The position numbers and the translations under genes were made by a program. DNA of 64,000 bases from Pseudanabaena sp. FACHB-1998 (lineage in GTDB: Bacteria; Cyanobacteriota; Cyanobacteriia; Pseudanabaenales; Pseudanabaenaceae), in contig NZ_JACJQA010000006.1 of assembly GCF_014696355.1 (NCBI RefSeq), forward strand, positions 1 through 64,000, given 5' to 3'. Shown here one piece after another: positions 27,780 to 37,337 of the stretch. The notes under the pieces are model-generated. The model was given only the letters and a program-made list of their open reading frames with translations. It was not told the DNA's origin and did no database searches. How positions within the stretch are numbered: the first letter of the stretch is position 1; every line of letters begins with the position of its first letter.

Positions 27780-28370
27780 ATGAACATCGCTCTTTTTGGA
27801 ACTAGCGCCGATCCACCGAGTATTGGACATCAGCAGATATTGCAATGGTTGGATAATCATTACGATCGCACAATAGTTTGGGTATCAGATAACCCCTTCA
27901 AAACTCATCAAGCAAGCCTACGCGATCGCCTTGCCATGATGGAGTTAACCATCGCCGCCATCCAACCACCTGCTCAAACCATTGGCTTGCATCCTGAACT
28001 GAGTGATCCGCGCACGATTAATACCGTCGAGAAAGCCAAACAAATCTTGCCCGAGGCAAACTTTACCCTTGTCATTGGGGGCGACCTTGTGCTGCAATTG
28101 CCGACATGGTATCGCGCCCAAGATTTGTTACATCAAGTTAAGCTGCTAGTCGTCCCCCGTCAAGGTGTAAGCATTGAGCAGACTGATATTGAGCGCCTTG
28201 TTCAGATGGGTACTGAAGTGGCGATCGCACCCGACTCCACCTCGATACCTAACGTTTCTTCGTCAGACTATCGCAACAATGGCAACAGTTCAGTCATAAT
28301 ACCCACAGTCGCAGCATATATCCAACGAGAGTCGCTTTACGCATGGCAGACAAGTCCCGCACCGCAGTAA
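27780..28370 (+). CDS. nadD: nicotinate-nucleotide adenylyltransferase (NadD-like)
   Basis: Converts nicotinate mononucleotide and ATP to deamido-NAD in NAD synthesis. The nucleotidyltransferase signature is at the start, FGTSADPPSIGHQQIL, with WVSDNPFKTH and the C-terminal PNVSSSDYRNNG where relatives have an (I/S)SSTxIR-type motif. At 196 residues the length is normal. It overlaps the following NrtR-type gene by 28 bases, a strong sign of one operon. Confidence 0.88.
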   Translation: MNIALFGTSADPPSIGHQQILQWLDNHYDRTIVWVSDNPFKTHQASLRDRLAMMELTIAAIQPPAQTIGLHPELSDPRTINTVEKAKQILPEANFTLVIGGDLVLQLPTWYRAQDLLHQVKLLVVPRQGVSIEQTDIERLVQMGTEVAIAPDSTSIPNVSSSDYRNNGNSSVIIPTVAAYIQRESLYAWQTSPAPQ

Positions 28371-29077
28371 CTAAAAAACCCCTAGCAGATTTCAAGGTTG
28401 GTGTCGATAACGTGATCTTTTCCGTTGATACCGAGCAGAATCGTCTATTAGTATTACTGGTGATGCGCCAACATGAACCCTATCGCGATCGCTGGTGTCT
28501 GCCGGGAACCCTCGTACGTCAGGGCGAATCTCCTGAAGAATCGGCTTATCGTATTCTCTCGGAAAAAATTCGCGCTAAAAATCTTTATCTCGAACAACTC
28601 TTTACCTTTGGTGATATCGGACGTGACCCTCGTGAAGCTCCTGATAGCTATGGAGTACGCTATCTATCTGTTAGCTATTTTGCTCTAGTTCCCTTTTCTC
28701 AAGCGGAACTAATTGCTGATGGAGTTAGTGGCATCGCATGGTATCCCGTTAATCAAGTTCCCGAACTCGCCTTTGATCACAATCGCATTCTCGAATACGG
28801 ACATCGCCGCCTCTGCAACAAATTAGAATATAGCCCTGTCGCCTTTGATGTCTTGCCTGAAGCCTTTACCCTCAGCGATCTCTATCAACTCTATACAACT
28901 GTACTTGGAGAGAATTTCTCCGATTATTCCAATTTTCGCACCCGTTTACTGAAGTTAGGTTTTTTGAGTGATACAGGAATTAAAACTTCTCGGGGTGCTG
29001 GTCGTCCGGCCAGTCTCTATCGTTTTGATGCCGAAGCTTTTGCTCCCTTTAAAGATAAACCAATGATCTTTATTTAA
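28343..29077 (+). CDS. nrtR: NrtR-type Nudix regulator of NAD metabolism
   Basis: An N-terminal Nudix fold (about 15-150) is joined to a C-terminal winged helix (about 160-235: FTLSDLYQLYTTVLGENFSD, then SRGAGRPASLYRF), the NrtR arrangement. NrtR family members repress NAD genes and respond to ADP-ribose. The Nudix box is degraded: residues 70-75 read RILSEK where the catalytic consensus is REUxEE, so hydrolysis is unlikely while ligand binding may remain. Its overlap with nadD supports the role. An operator was not identified. Confidence 0.85.
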   Translation: MADKSRTAVTKKPLADFKVGVDNVIFSVDTEQNRLLVLLVMRQHEPYRDRWCLPGTLVRQGESPEESAYRILSEKIRAKNLYLEQLFTFGDIGRDPREAPDSYGVRYLSVSYFALVPFSQAELIADGVSGIAWYPVNQVPELAFDHNRILEYGHRRLCNKLEYSPVAFDVLPEAFTLSDLYQLYTTVLGENFSDYSNFRTRLLKLGFLSDTGIKTSRGAGRPASLYRFDAEAFAPFKDKPMIFI

Positions 29078-29109
29078 GATTTGGCGCGAGCTTCGCTCCC
29101 GCCAAATCT
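29077..29109 (+). terminator. terminator after nrtR
   Basis: A stem agatttggcg(c)gag, loop cttcg, and complement starts at the stop codon of nrtR. Its centre is a divergent form of the family core. Confidence 0.65.
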
Positions 29110-29140
29110 AGTTGAAATGCAATCGTGGGTTAGGTTTGGA

Positions 29141-29173
29141 GATTCACAAAATGGTATTGCTATTTTGTGAATC
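29141..29173 (-). terminator. hairpin after the CyaC-like gene
   Basis: A 12-bp stem gattcacaaaat / attttgtgaatc ends four bases beyond the stop of the minus-strand cyclase gene. Confidence 0.55.
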
Positions 29174-29177
29174 GGGA

Positions 29178-32100
29178 TTAACTATCCACAAAAAATGTTA
29201 ATACAGTTTCATCAACACCTTTGAGCTTGAGAGGTTCGCGTTTGCGAAGCTCTTCATCTTCTAAATAATCCGCGACCGCCGCCGAAACGAGAATACAGTC
29301 GGGTTCGGCTGCTGCTTGTATTCGCGCCGCAATATTTACCGTAGGGCCGATCGCCGTGTAATCCGATCGCTCGGCACTGCCAAACATCCCCACCACCGCC
29401 GTACCTTGATGGATACCGCAACGAAATCTTACGGTCGGAATGCCCTGTACTTGCCATTGCTCATTGAGTTGGGCTAGCGATCGCTGCATATGTTTAGCGG
29501 TCTGCACGGCCCGCCGCACTTGCTCATTGGGGCTACAGTCTTCGGGCGCACCAAAGAGCGCCATGATCCCATCGCCCATAAATTTATCGACAGTGCCACC
29601 ATTGGCAAAAATTGCCTCCGTCATCGCTCCGAGATATTGATTGAGCAGTTCCGCCACCCGACGCGATCGCAAAGTATTGGCAAGGGAAGTAAAGCCGACA
29701 ATATCGGTAAACAGAACCGTAATCATTTTCGGCTCAGGACGCAAATCAAGACTGAGCTTGCCTGTGGCAGCCTTGGAAACCAAGCTGGGCGGTAAAAATC
29801 GTTTGAGAACTGATTCGGTTAAATAGAGATTGAGTTGAGCAACTCGGCGCTCGTTCGTTTTGAGAGCAAGCAAGTTGCGAACTTCGGCTAACAATTCGCG
29901 ATCGTTAAAAGGCTTCGCCAGATAACCATCTGCACCCATTTCTGTTCCTTCAATCCGAGTTTCTTCGTTAGCCTTAGCCGTTAACAAAATAATCGGTGTA
30001 CCTGCTAACTCTTCGTTTTGACGAATCAGCGAAATCAAGTCTAGCCCTGAGACTTGCGGCATCATTAAATCGGTCACGATCAGATCGGGGCGGTGTTTTT
30101 GGGCTTGTTCATAACCATGAGCGCCATTATAAGCCGAAAATACTATATAGCCAGATTGATTGAGAACTCGACGCAAATAGCCTCGCAGGTCGCGATTATC
30201 ATCCACAATTAAGATTTTGTGAAATGGCGTAGATACAGCAATCTCATTTTCCAATTCACTAGCGATCGCATCTTCTTCAAAATTGAGATCAGTTTCTAAA
30301 TCCGCTAGTTCGACGGAGGCTCTAGAGATTTGCAAGTCCGCAGGCAAATTAGTAATCTGCTCCGCAGGTAGATGTTCCTTACCAGTGGGAATTGTGATGG
30401 TAAAAGTCGTGCCATAGCCATAGTCAGAATCAACGGAAATATCACCGCCATGTAAAGTTACTAATTCCTTTACGAGGGCTAAGCCTAAGCCACTGCCCTC
30501 ATAGCTGCGATTGACCGAACCTTCCGCTTGACGAAAGCGATCGAATAAGAAGGGAATTTGATCTTGGCGAATTCCAATTCCTGTATCATGAACCCGCAAA
30601 ATACATTGCTTTTGGGCGAGATCAGTATCAATACTCACCGTAATACTGCCATTACTAGGCGTAAACTTCATGGCATTGGAAAGTAAGTTATAGAGAACCT
30701 TATCGAATTTCTCTAAATCCAGATAAATTTCTTTAGAGCAATTATGAAACTCACTGAATAAATGGATGTTTTTGCGTTCGCAATAGGGACGGAAAGAATC
30801 AATGGTTTGGCTAGTAAATTCGATGAGATTGCAAGGACGGAAACAAGACTGCATCTTGCCAGCATCAAGACGCTGAATATCCAGCAGTTGATTAACAAGC
30901 CGTAAGAGTCGCCGACAGTTTCTCAGGGCTATTACAGATTGCTCATAGGGTAATGGATTGGACTGCTCGATCGCCGCTTCTAAAGGTCCAATGGTGAGGG
31001 TTAGGGGCGTGCGAAATTCATGGGACAGATTTTGGAAGAATTCAGTTTTTTGGCGATCAAGCTCTAGCAATTGCTGCGCCTGCTGACGAGTTTTTTGAAA
31101 CAGATTGGCTTGCTGTACAGCGATCGCTGCTTGAGCCGCAACCGCTTGTACTAAGGAAATTTCCTCTGGCTTCCATTGGCGAGGATGTTGATTTTGGCGC
31201 ATGGAGATGCTACCAATAATTTTACCATCGGATAGGAGGGGAACCATCAAAAGCGATCGGGCAATAGAACGGAGGGGCAGATCAATAATGTTCCATTCAG
31301 GATCTTCATGTAAATCGCTAATGGCAACAGGCTGCTTAGTTTCAATTAAGGCTTGAAATACAGGATTGACGGAAATATTGACAATCGACTGGGGCAAGAT
31401 GGTTTCATCCGCACTAGTGTTAATTGCTTGATTGGGATCGATGAGATGCAGTCCTACACAACGTAAATATTGATCGGATTCTGTCCATAAAGATAAGGCA
31501 CAACTTTCAGAACTTAAAGCTTGTCCTAATTGTTGAGTAATCGAAGCAAAAATCTTCTGGGGATCGAGACTCGAACGAATTGTGCTGGTGATGGTATTAA
31601 GTAGAGATTCTCGCTTAGCTAGTTCTTGAATCTGATCGTAGGCTCTAGCACGGGAACTGACGATCGCGGCTTGATCGCTGGCTAGTTCTATTAAATCCAG
31701 TTCATCACTTGTCCATTCATGGGAACTCTCACAATGATAAAGGGCAAGCATTCCTAGACATTCTTTTTTAACTTCTAGGGGTACAAATAGAACTGACTTA
31801 ATATGAGCCTGAGCATATACTAAATATTCTTCTTGGGTAATGCGCGAATCTCCATCGATATTACTGATGGCAATGATCTGCGATCGCAGGATGAGCGAGT
31901 TCGCTAGCTGCTCTACACCTACCATTGGCTCAGTGCTATAGGCGAAATAGTCTTCGGCTAGCTCTCCATTTTCACATAGGCGTAAAATACTTGCTGAAAC
32001 CTCGAAATTACCAGCAATGGATTCGGCAATGGTGGCGATAATTTCTCGATAGGGGGCATCACTATCGGCGGAGGAAGCGATCGCATTGAGTAGAGATTGT

Positions 32101-32531
32101 TGACGTAGAGTGCGCCTTAGTTCGGCGGTGCGATTGCGTAAAACATTGTGAGTATCGATCGCTTGGCTGACGACATTTCGCAGTTCTAATTCATCCCAAG
32201 GCTTCGTTACATACTTAAAAACCTTGCAAGTATTAATCGCTTCCACCAAGTCTTCGACATCGGTATAACCCGTCAAAATGATTCGCATGGTGTCGGGATA
32301 TTTAACCGCCATTTGGCTCAAAAATTCCGTTCCACTCATGATCGGCATTCTTTGATCGGAGATAATTACCGCAACTTCTCCCTCCCGATCTAGTAATTCC
32401 AAGGCTTCTAAGCCACTATTCGCTCTTAGAACTTGATACTCACGATAAAAAGTCCGAAATAGCAAATCTAAGTTATCGGGTTCATCATCGATAACTAGCA
32501 ATTTAGGTTTGGGGGTGATTTGGGAACCCAT
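29178..32531 (-). CDS. cyaC: CyaC-type hybrid histidine kinase / adenylate cyclase
   Basis: Domain order: receiver (about 8-125, phospho-acceptor Asp in IISDQRMP), two GAF domains (150-480), HisKA/HATPase (SHEFRTPLTLTIGPLE; G2 GSGLGLALV), a second receiver (IVTDLMMPQ), then a class III cyclase (about 925-1100). This is the CyaC layout known from Arthrospira. The cyclase has FTDIVGFT and DKFMGDGIMALFG for metal and adenine binding, and Thr in DYTAIGPTVNIAARI where most cyclases have Asp. This Lys/Thr pair marks bicarbonate-responsive class IIIb enzymes. I chose the ATG at 32531, preceded by aggaag, over upstream TTG/ATG codons. Confidence 0.92.
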   Translation of the reverse strand: MGSQITPKPKLLVIDDEPDNLDLLFRTFYREYQVLRANSGLEALELLDREGEVAVIISDQRMPIMSGTEFLSQMAVKYPDTMRIILTGYTDVEDLVEAINTCKVFKYVTKPWDELELRNVVSQAIDTHNVLRNRTAELRRTLRQQSLLNAIASSADSDAPYREIIATIAESIAGNFEVSASILRLCENGELAEDYFAYSTEPMVGVEQLANSLILRSQIIAISNIDGDSRITQEEYLVYAQAHIKSVLFVPLEVKKECLGMLALYHCESSHEWTSDELDLIELASDQAAIVSSRARAYDQIQELAKRESLLNTITSTIRSSLDPQKIFASITQQLGQALSSESCALSLWTESDQYLRCVGLHLIDPNQAINTSADETILPQSIVNISVNPVFQALIETKQPVAISDLHEDPEWNIIDLPLRSIARSLLMVPLLSDGKIIGSISMRQNQHPRQWKPEEISLVQAVAAQAAIAVQQANLFQKTRQQAQQLLELDRQKTEFFQNLSHEFRTPLTLTIGPLEAAIEQSNPLPYEQSVIALRNCRRLLRLVNQLLDIQRLDAGKMQSCFRPCNLIEFTSQTIDSFRPYCERKNIHLFSEFHNCSKEIYLDLEKFDKVLYNLLSNAMKFTPSNGSITVSIDTDLAQKQCILRVHDTGIGIRQDQIPFLFDRFRQAEGSVNRSYEGSGLGLALVKELVTLHGGDISVDSDYGYGTTFTITIPTGKEHLPAEQITNLPADLQISRASVELADLETDLNFEEDAIASELENEIAVSTPFHKILIVDDNRDLRGYLRRVLNQSGYIVFSAYNGAHGYEQAQKHRPDLIVTDLMMPQVSGLDLISLIRQNEELAGTPIILLTAKANEETRIEGTEMGADGYLAKPFNDRELLAEVRNLLALKTNERRVAQLNLYLTESVLKRFLPPSLVSKAATGKLSLDLRPEPKMITVLFTDIVGFTSLANTLRSRRVAELLNQYLGAMTEAIFANGGTVDKFMGDGIMALFGAPEDCSPNEQVRRAVQTAKHMQRSLAQLNEQWQVQGIPTVRFRCGIHQGTAVVGMFGSAERSDYTAIGPTVNIAARIQAAAEPDCILVSAAVADYLEDEELRKREPLKLKGVDETVLTFFVDS

Positions 32532-33192
32532 GTAGCTACTTCTTCCTAAACTTTTGATACGAAGTATTTTAGGATTCGGATATGTCATAGGGATTATCCC
32601 ATGTCCGAATTCTCCCAACTGAAGGATACGTAACAGAATATAGACATTCTAAAAAGGGATCTTATTTTTAGAATTGATATAAAGTAGTAGGCGTAGCTAG
32701 ATGTATCTAGCTTTAGTGAACCTAACTTGGTTTTGAATATACTTCCTTTTGCCTCATAACTGTTACTCCTTACGTGTTTTTGCCTAGAATTTAGTGGTGT
32801 TATGGCAATGAAAGGTTTTCTGAGGATTTAAAATCCAAAATATGAGTAACGGCACTTCGCGCCGCTACTTATATTTTGGGTTTTGATTCTAGCTATCTCT
32901 TTCATTTGGGCAAAGATGGTGGGTTTAGGCGATCGCTAACCCATCCTACATTTAATTTCCCAAAACTACTTAGAGTCATGCAATTTAATAAAGAACTAGC
33001 TTTTTGATGCCGCGACTGCGCCCTGTCATCAAAAAGTGGTTCCTTATTCTACGGCAAAGCCCTTATTTCCGTTATACCAATTCATGAAAGTGTGTCAACA
33101 CTTTTGAGAATTAAAACCCAAACCCAGCAAGGATTTTAAAGGCACACAATGACGCAGTCATTGTGTGCTTTGGTATTAATTGGGTAAGGAGC
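32532..33192. repeat. intergenic repeat cluster upstream of the CyaC-like gene
   Basis: Four inverted repeats follow one another: a GGCGC-core palindrome at 32835-32879 (one mismatch), a copy of the 9440-9500 repeat at 32987-33048, a gaaagtgtg(t)caacac hairpin near 33085-33112 shared with 20925 and 42628, and gcacacaatgac-gca-gtcattgtgtgc at 33142-33168. No gene is visible in this 660-base stretch. Confidence 0.65.
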
Positions 33193-34701
33193 TTAAGCCA
33201 ATTGGCGGGAAGATTGTTGGCGATGGATTAAAGCCGCTTCAGATTCCTCCCGATCATCAAAATGGATTTTCTCGCGCCCAATAATTTGATAGTCTTCATG
33301 CCCTTTGCCAGCTATCAAGATCGTATCCCCTGACTTCGCTTCAGCGATCGCCAGATGAATGCATTTATGGCGATCGCCTTCAACAATCATCGGTTTGTCA
33401 CCAATATCCGCCTTCACTCCCACGACCACATCTTCCAGAATTCTGTGGGGATCTTCGGTACGGGGATTGTCGGAAGTGACATAAACGCGATCAGCGAGTC
33501 TCGCCGCAATTCCACCCATAAGCGGACGTTTGGTTCGATCGCGATCGCCGCCACAGCCAAATACACAAATTAATTCTCGCTGTGTAAAGGGACGCATGGC
33601 TTTGAGTAGATTTTCGAGACTGTCAGGGGTATGGGCATAGTCCACCACCACGGTTACATCTTGATCATCACTGACCTGCACCCGCTCCACCCGCCCCGGA
33701 ACGCTCTTAAATTCGGGTAGCCGATTCACCACCTCGGTTAAGCTCATGCCCATGTGTAGCGCCGCCGCGATCGCCGCCAACATATTTTCGACATTAAACC
33801 GCCCCACTAATGGCGAATTAAAGGTGATCGCCCCCTGTGGTGTATGCAAAGTTCCCGTTGCCCCGTGGGGTAAATAGGTCAAATTCTCCGTATAGAAATC
33901 AGCCTGTGAATTACTAATGCTATAAGTCCAGATCGGCTGCCCAGAAATCATTTGGGTCAATCGCTGTCCGAAGGAATCATCTAAATTAATAATTGCGCGT
34001 CCCTGCAAGTAGGTATTGCTAAAGAGCAAAGCCTTTGCCTGAAAATAATCCTCCAAATCCTTGTGATAGTCCAAGTGGTCTTGGGTCAAATTTGTAAATA
34101 CAGTCACCTCAAAGGGACAGCCCAGCACACGCTGCTGGGCGAGGGCATGGGAGCTAACCTCCATCAAGCCCACATCGCAACCTGCGGCGATCGCTTCGGC
34201 AAGTTGCGCCTGTAAATCCACTGCAAAGGGTGTAGTGTGGGTTGCGGTTTTAGAATAACCAGCCCAACGGGTATACAGCGTCCCAAACAGAGCCACTGCA
34301 TACTGGGTCTGCAATAAAAATTCGATCAGGTGGGTGGTGGTGGTTTTGCCATTGGTTCCCGTGACACCCACCAGTTTTAGCTTTTGGGCAGGATATTCAT
34401 AAAAAGCGGTGGCAAGTTGACTACAAGCAACCACGACATCATCCACAGCGATCGCCCGATTTTTAACTGCATCGGGCAATTCATCTAAAGCCGTCCGCGA
34501 CACAATCGCCGCGATCGCTCCTTGGGCGATCGCCTGTGGCGCAAATTTGCCGCCATCCACCTGAGTTCCCGTCATGCCAATAAACAAATCACCATCTTGG
34601 CAAGCTCGCGAGTCTGTAATTACGCGCTTCACTTCTAAACCATCTAATTCAGGAGTAGGATTTTGATACCCTGCCAACGACAGCAATTGTCCTAGACGCA
34701 T
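33193..34701 (-). CDS. murE: UDP-N-acetylmuramoyl-tripeptide synthetase (MurE)
   Basis: Adds the third amino acid, meso-diaminopimelate, to the peptidoglycan precursor UDP-MurNAc-Ala-Glu in the cytoplasm. Visible are the N-terminal nucleotide-binding region, the ATP loop VTGTNGKTTTTH, the carbamylated-Lys region YFQAKALLF, and the meso-DAP-specific DNPRTEDPH motif. I chose the ATG at 34701, with ggaaaag just upstream, over a TTG seven codons earlier. Its length is normal. Confidence 0.96.
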   Translation of the reverse strand: MRLGQLLSLAGYQNPTPELDGLEVKRVITDSRACQDGDLFIGMTGTQVDGGKFAPQAIAQGAIAAIVSRTALDELPDAVKNRAIAVDDVVVACSQLATAFYEYPAQKLKLVGVTGTNGKTTTTHLIEFLLQTQYAVALFGTLYTRWAGYSKTATHTTPFAVDLQAQLAEAIAAGCDVGLMEVSSHALAQQRVLGCPFEVTVFTNLTQDHLDYHKDLEDYFQAKALLFSNTYLQGRAIINLDDSFGQRLTQMISGQPIWTYSISNSQADFYTENLTYLPHGATGTLHTPQGAITFNSPLVGRFNVENMLAAIAAALHMGMSLTEVVNRLPEFKSVPGRVERVQVSDDQDVTVVVDYAHTPDSLENLLKAMRPFTQRELICVFGCGGDRDRTKRPLMGGIAARLADRVYVTSDNPRTEDPHRILEDVVVGVKADIGDKPMIVEGDRHKCIHLAIAEAKSGDTILIAGKGHEDYQIIGREKIHFDDREESEAALIHRQQSSRQLA

Positions 34702-34900
34702 AATTCTTTTCCACAAGCACAAAATATCTCAGAATTTTGACACAAATTCTTGATTTGTGACAACTCTATAGCCTTGATCTAGCTCCGAGTCAATTCCAGC
34801 AAAGTAGCAATGGATATAGAACACAATCAATAAGTAGCTGCACATAATTTAGAATTACTGATGTAAAGTATATTAAATATGTAAAAAATCTTATTTTGAT

Positions 34901-37327
34901 ATGAATGAGGCGGATACTTGCCGTGAGTACGTTTTACCTAAACTCGATGCATGGCGATCGCAGCCTCATTTAATTACAGAGCAGTATGCGATCGATGCTG
35001 GTGCAATTATTGCTAGAGGTAAGCGGAAGGGGCGACGCGACAAAAAATACTCTGATTACTTGCTTTGTTACACCAGAGATTTTCCTTTAGCTGTTGTGGA
35101 GGCAAAGCGAAAATACAAATCTTCCCATGATGGCTTGCAGCAAGCTAAGGACTATGCCGAACTATTGGGGCTAAAGTTTGCTTATTCTACAAATGGGGTG
35201 GGAATTGTTGAGTTTGACTATACAACTGGTTTAATTACTGAACTTGATGCTTTTCCTAGTCCTAGTGAACTTTGGGTTAGATTTGTCCAGTCACAAAATC
35301 TAAGTGATGAGCTTGCAGAAAAGATGTTAACTCCGTTTGATTTAACAGGAGGGAAAGTACCGCGTTACTACCAAAGGATTGCGATCCAGAGGGTGATCCA
35401 ACAGACTTTGACAGGCTCAAAGCGGATGTTGCTAACGATGGCAACGGGGACGGGCAAAACTACAGTTGCTTTTCAAATTTGTCAGACTTTATGGAAAATG
35501 GGGTGGAATGCAACGGGGGAACATCGCAAGCCACGCATTTTGTTTTTAGCCGATCGCAATATCTTGGTAGACGATCCAATGCTGAAGGACTTTGCGCCCT
35601 TTGGTGATGGGGTGTTGCATAAAATTCAAGGGGGAGCGATCAAGAGTCGAGAAATTTATTTTGCGATCTATCAAGCATTAGCGGGTAATGAAAATATTGA
35701 GGGGCTGTATAAGCAATATAGTCCTAACTTCTTTGACTTAATCATCATTGATGAGTGTCACCGTGGCAGTGCAAGGAGTGAGAGTAACTGGCGAGCGATC
35801 CTGAATTATTTTGCCCCTGCTTTTCAGCTAGGTTTGACTGCAACACCCAAACGCGATGACAACGTTGATACCTATCGTTATTTTGGCAATCCTTTATATA
35901 CCTATTCCCTAAAGCAAGGGATTGAGGATGGATTTTTAGCACCCTATCGTGTCCATCGAGTCATAACTAGCTTTGATGCATTGGGATGGCGACCCAGTGC
36001 TGATGATAAGGATCGCTATGGTCGGGAAATCCCTGATGCAGAATATCAAACAGGAGATTTTGAGCGCTCTGTAGCTCTGAAGGTAAGGACACAGGCGATC
36101 GCCACCCATATATCTAATTTTCTCAAGAAAAATAACCGCTTTGGAAAAACGATTGTTTTTTGTGTCGATGAAGCTCATGTCTTAGAAATGTTTGCAGCGC
36201 TGAATAATTGCAATGCTGATTTGGTGAAGCAACATCCTAACTATGTGGTTCGGATTACCTCTGAGGCAGGAGAAGTAGGTAAAAACTTTCTCTATCAATT
36301 TAAGGACGTGCTTACCCAAACACCTGTAATTGCTGTCACGTCAAAACTTTTAACAACGGGTGTAGATGTGCCAACCTGTGAGAATGTCGTGCTAGTCAAG
36401 GTAATCCGATCAATGTCGGACTTTAAGCAAACGATTGGACGGGGGACGCGAGTATATGAAGAGGGTGGAAAACTGTCTTTTTCGATCTTGGACTATACAA
36501 ACTGCACACGATTATTTGCTGATCCTGCTTTTGATGGTGAACCGACACGCATCGAGACGGAAACAATGGATGATGATGGGCAAACGGTAGAGGGTAGTGA
36601 GTCAGTTGAGGAGAAGCCAACAGACGAAAACGATCATGGAAATGATGAAAATATAGATGATGATCCAGATGGGGCAGACATCCCGCCTGATGACGATGAT
36701 GACGATCGTAAGCCTAGGGGATTTACTGGTATTCCTGATGATGATGAACCGCCCCGCAAGTTTTATTTTGATGGGGGACAATGCGAGGTAATTGGCGAAA
36801 TCGTCTATGAACTTGACTTAAATGGCAAGCTCTTACGAGCAGTAAAGCTGGTGGACTACACCAAAGAACAGGTGAGGACACTGTATCGGACTGAGCTTGA
36901 AGTTCAGACACGATGGTTAAATACGAAAGGCAGATCAGAGATTATTGAACAACTAAGTGAGATGGGCATTGAGTTTGAAGACTTAAAAAGTGTCACCAAT
37001 CAGCCTGATGCCGATCCCTTTGATTTGCTCTGTCATGTTGCCTTTGATGCACCTGTGATGACCTATAAGCAACGTGCCGAGAGTCTAAAACGTAAGCGAA
37101 AAGACTTTTTTGAGCAGTATGGGGACGATGCCCGATCGCTGTTAGAGCTTTTGCTAGATAAATATAAAGAGGGTGGGTTGGATCAGCTTGTTTTACCTGC
37201 GGCGCTCAAAGTCAAGGAAATTGAGGAGAAATTTGGCAATGTAAAAGAAGTTGTCGATAAGTTCGGAGGAGCAGATACACTGAGACAGGCAATTGAGCAG
37301 CTACAGATATTGTTGTATACGGCATAG
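34901..37327 (+). CDS. hsdR: type I restriction enzyme, R subunit (HsdR)
   Basis: Motor and nuclease subunit of a type I restriction complex. The N-terminal endonuclease core has D52 (YSDYLL) and E67-x-K69 (VVEAKR). The SF2 translocase has MATGTGKTTVAFQ (about 178-190), DECHR (about 284-288), TATPKR and GRGTR motifs. A very acidic, low-complexity linker (about 550-620) precedes the C-terminal HsdM-binding region. The layout fits the EcoEI-like R subunits. It is first of four same-strand genes and is preceded by an AT-rich 180-base promoter region. Confidence 0.95.
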   Translation: MNEADTCREYVLPKLDAWRSQPHLITEQYAIDAGAIIARGKRKGRRDKKYSDYLLCYTRDFPLAVVEAKRKYKSSHDGLQQAKDYAELLGLKFAYSTNGVGIVEFDYTTGLITELDAFPSPSELWVRFVQSQNLSDELAEKMLTPFDLTGGKVPRYYQRIAIQRVIQQTLTGSKRMLLTMATGTGKTTVAFQICQTLWKMGWNATGEHRKPRILFLADRNILVDDPMLKDFAPFGDGVLHKIQGGAIKSREIYFAIYQALAGNENIEGLYKQYSPNFFDLIIIDECHRGSARSESNWRAILNYFAPAFQLGLTATPKRDDNVDTYRYFGNPLYTYSLKQGIEDGFLAPYRVHRVITSFDALGWRPSADDKDRYGREIPDAEYQTGDFERSVALKVRTQAIATHISNFLKKNNRFGKTIVFCVDEAHVLEMFAALNNCNADLVKQHPNYVVRITSEAGEVGKNFLYQFKDVLTQTPVIAVTSKLLTTGVDVPTCENVVLVKVIRSMSDFKQTIGRGTRVYEEGGKLSFSILDYTNCTRLFADPAFDGEPTRIETETMDDDGQTVEGSESVEEKPTDENDHGNDENIDDDPDGADIPPDDDDDDRKPRGFTGIPDDDEPPRKFYFDGGQCEVIGEIVYELDLNGKLLRAVKLVDYTKEQVRTLYRTELEVQTRWLNTKGRSEIIEQLSEMGIEFEDLKSVTNQPDADPFDLLCHVAFDAPVMTYKQRAESLKRKRKDFFEQYGDDARSLLELLLDKYKEGGLDQLVLPAALKVKEIEEKFGNVKEVVDKFGGADTLRQAIEQLQILLYTA

Positions 37328-37337
37328 CGATTTTTTA

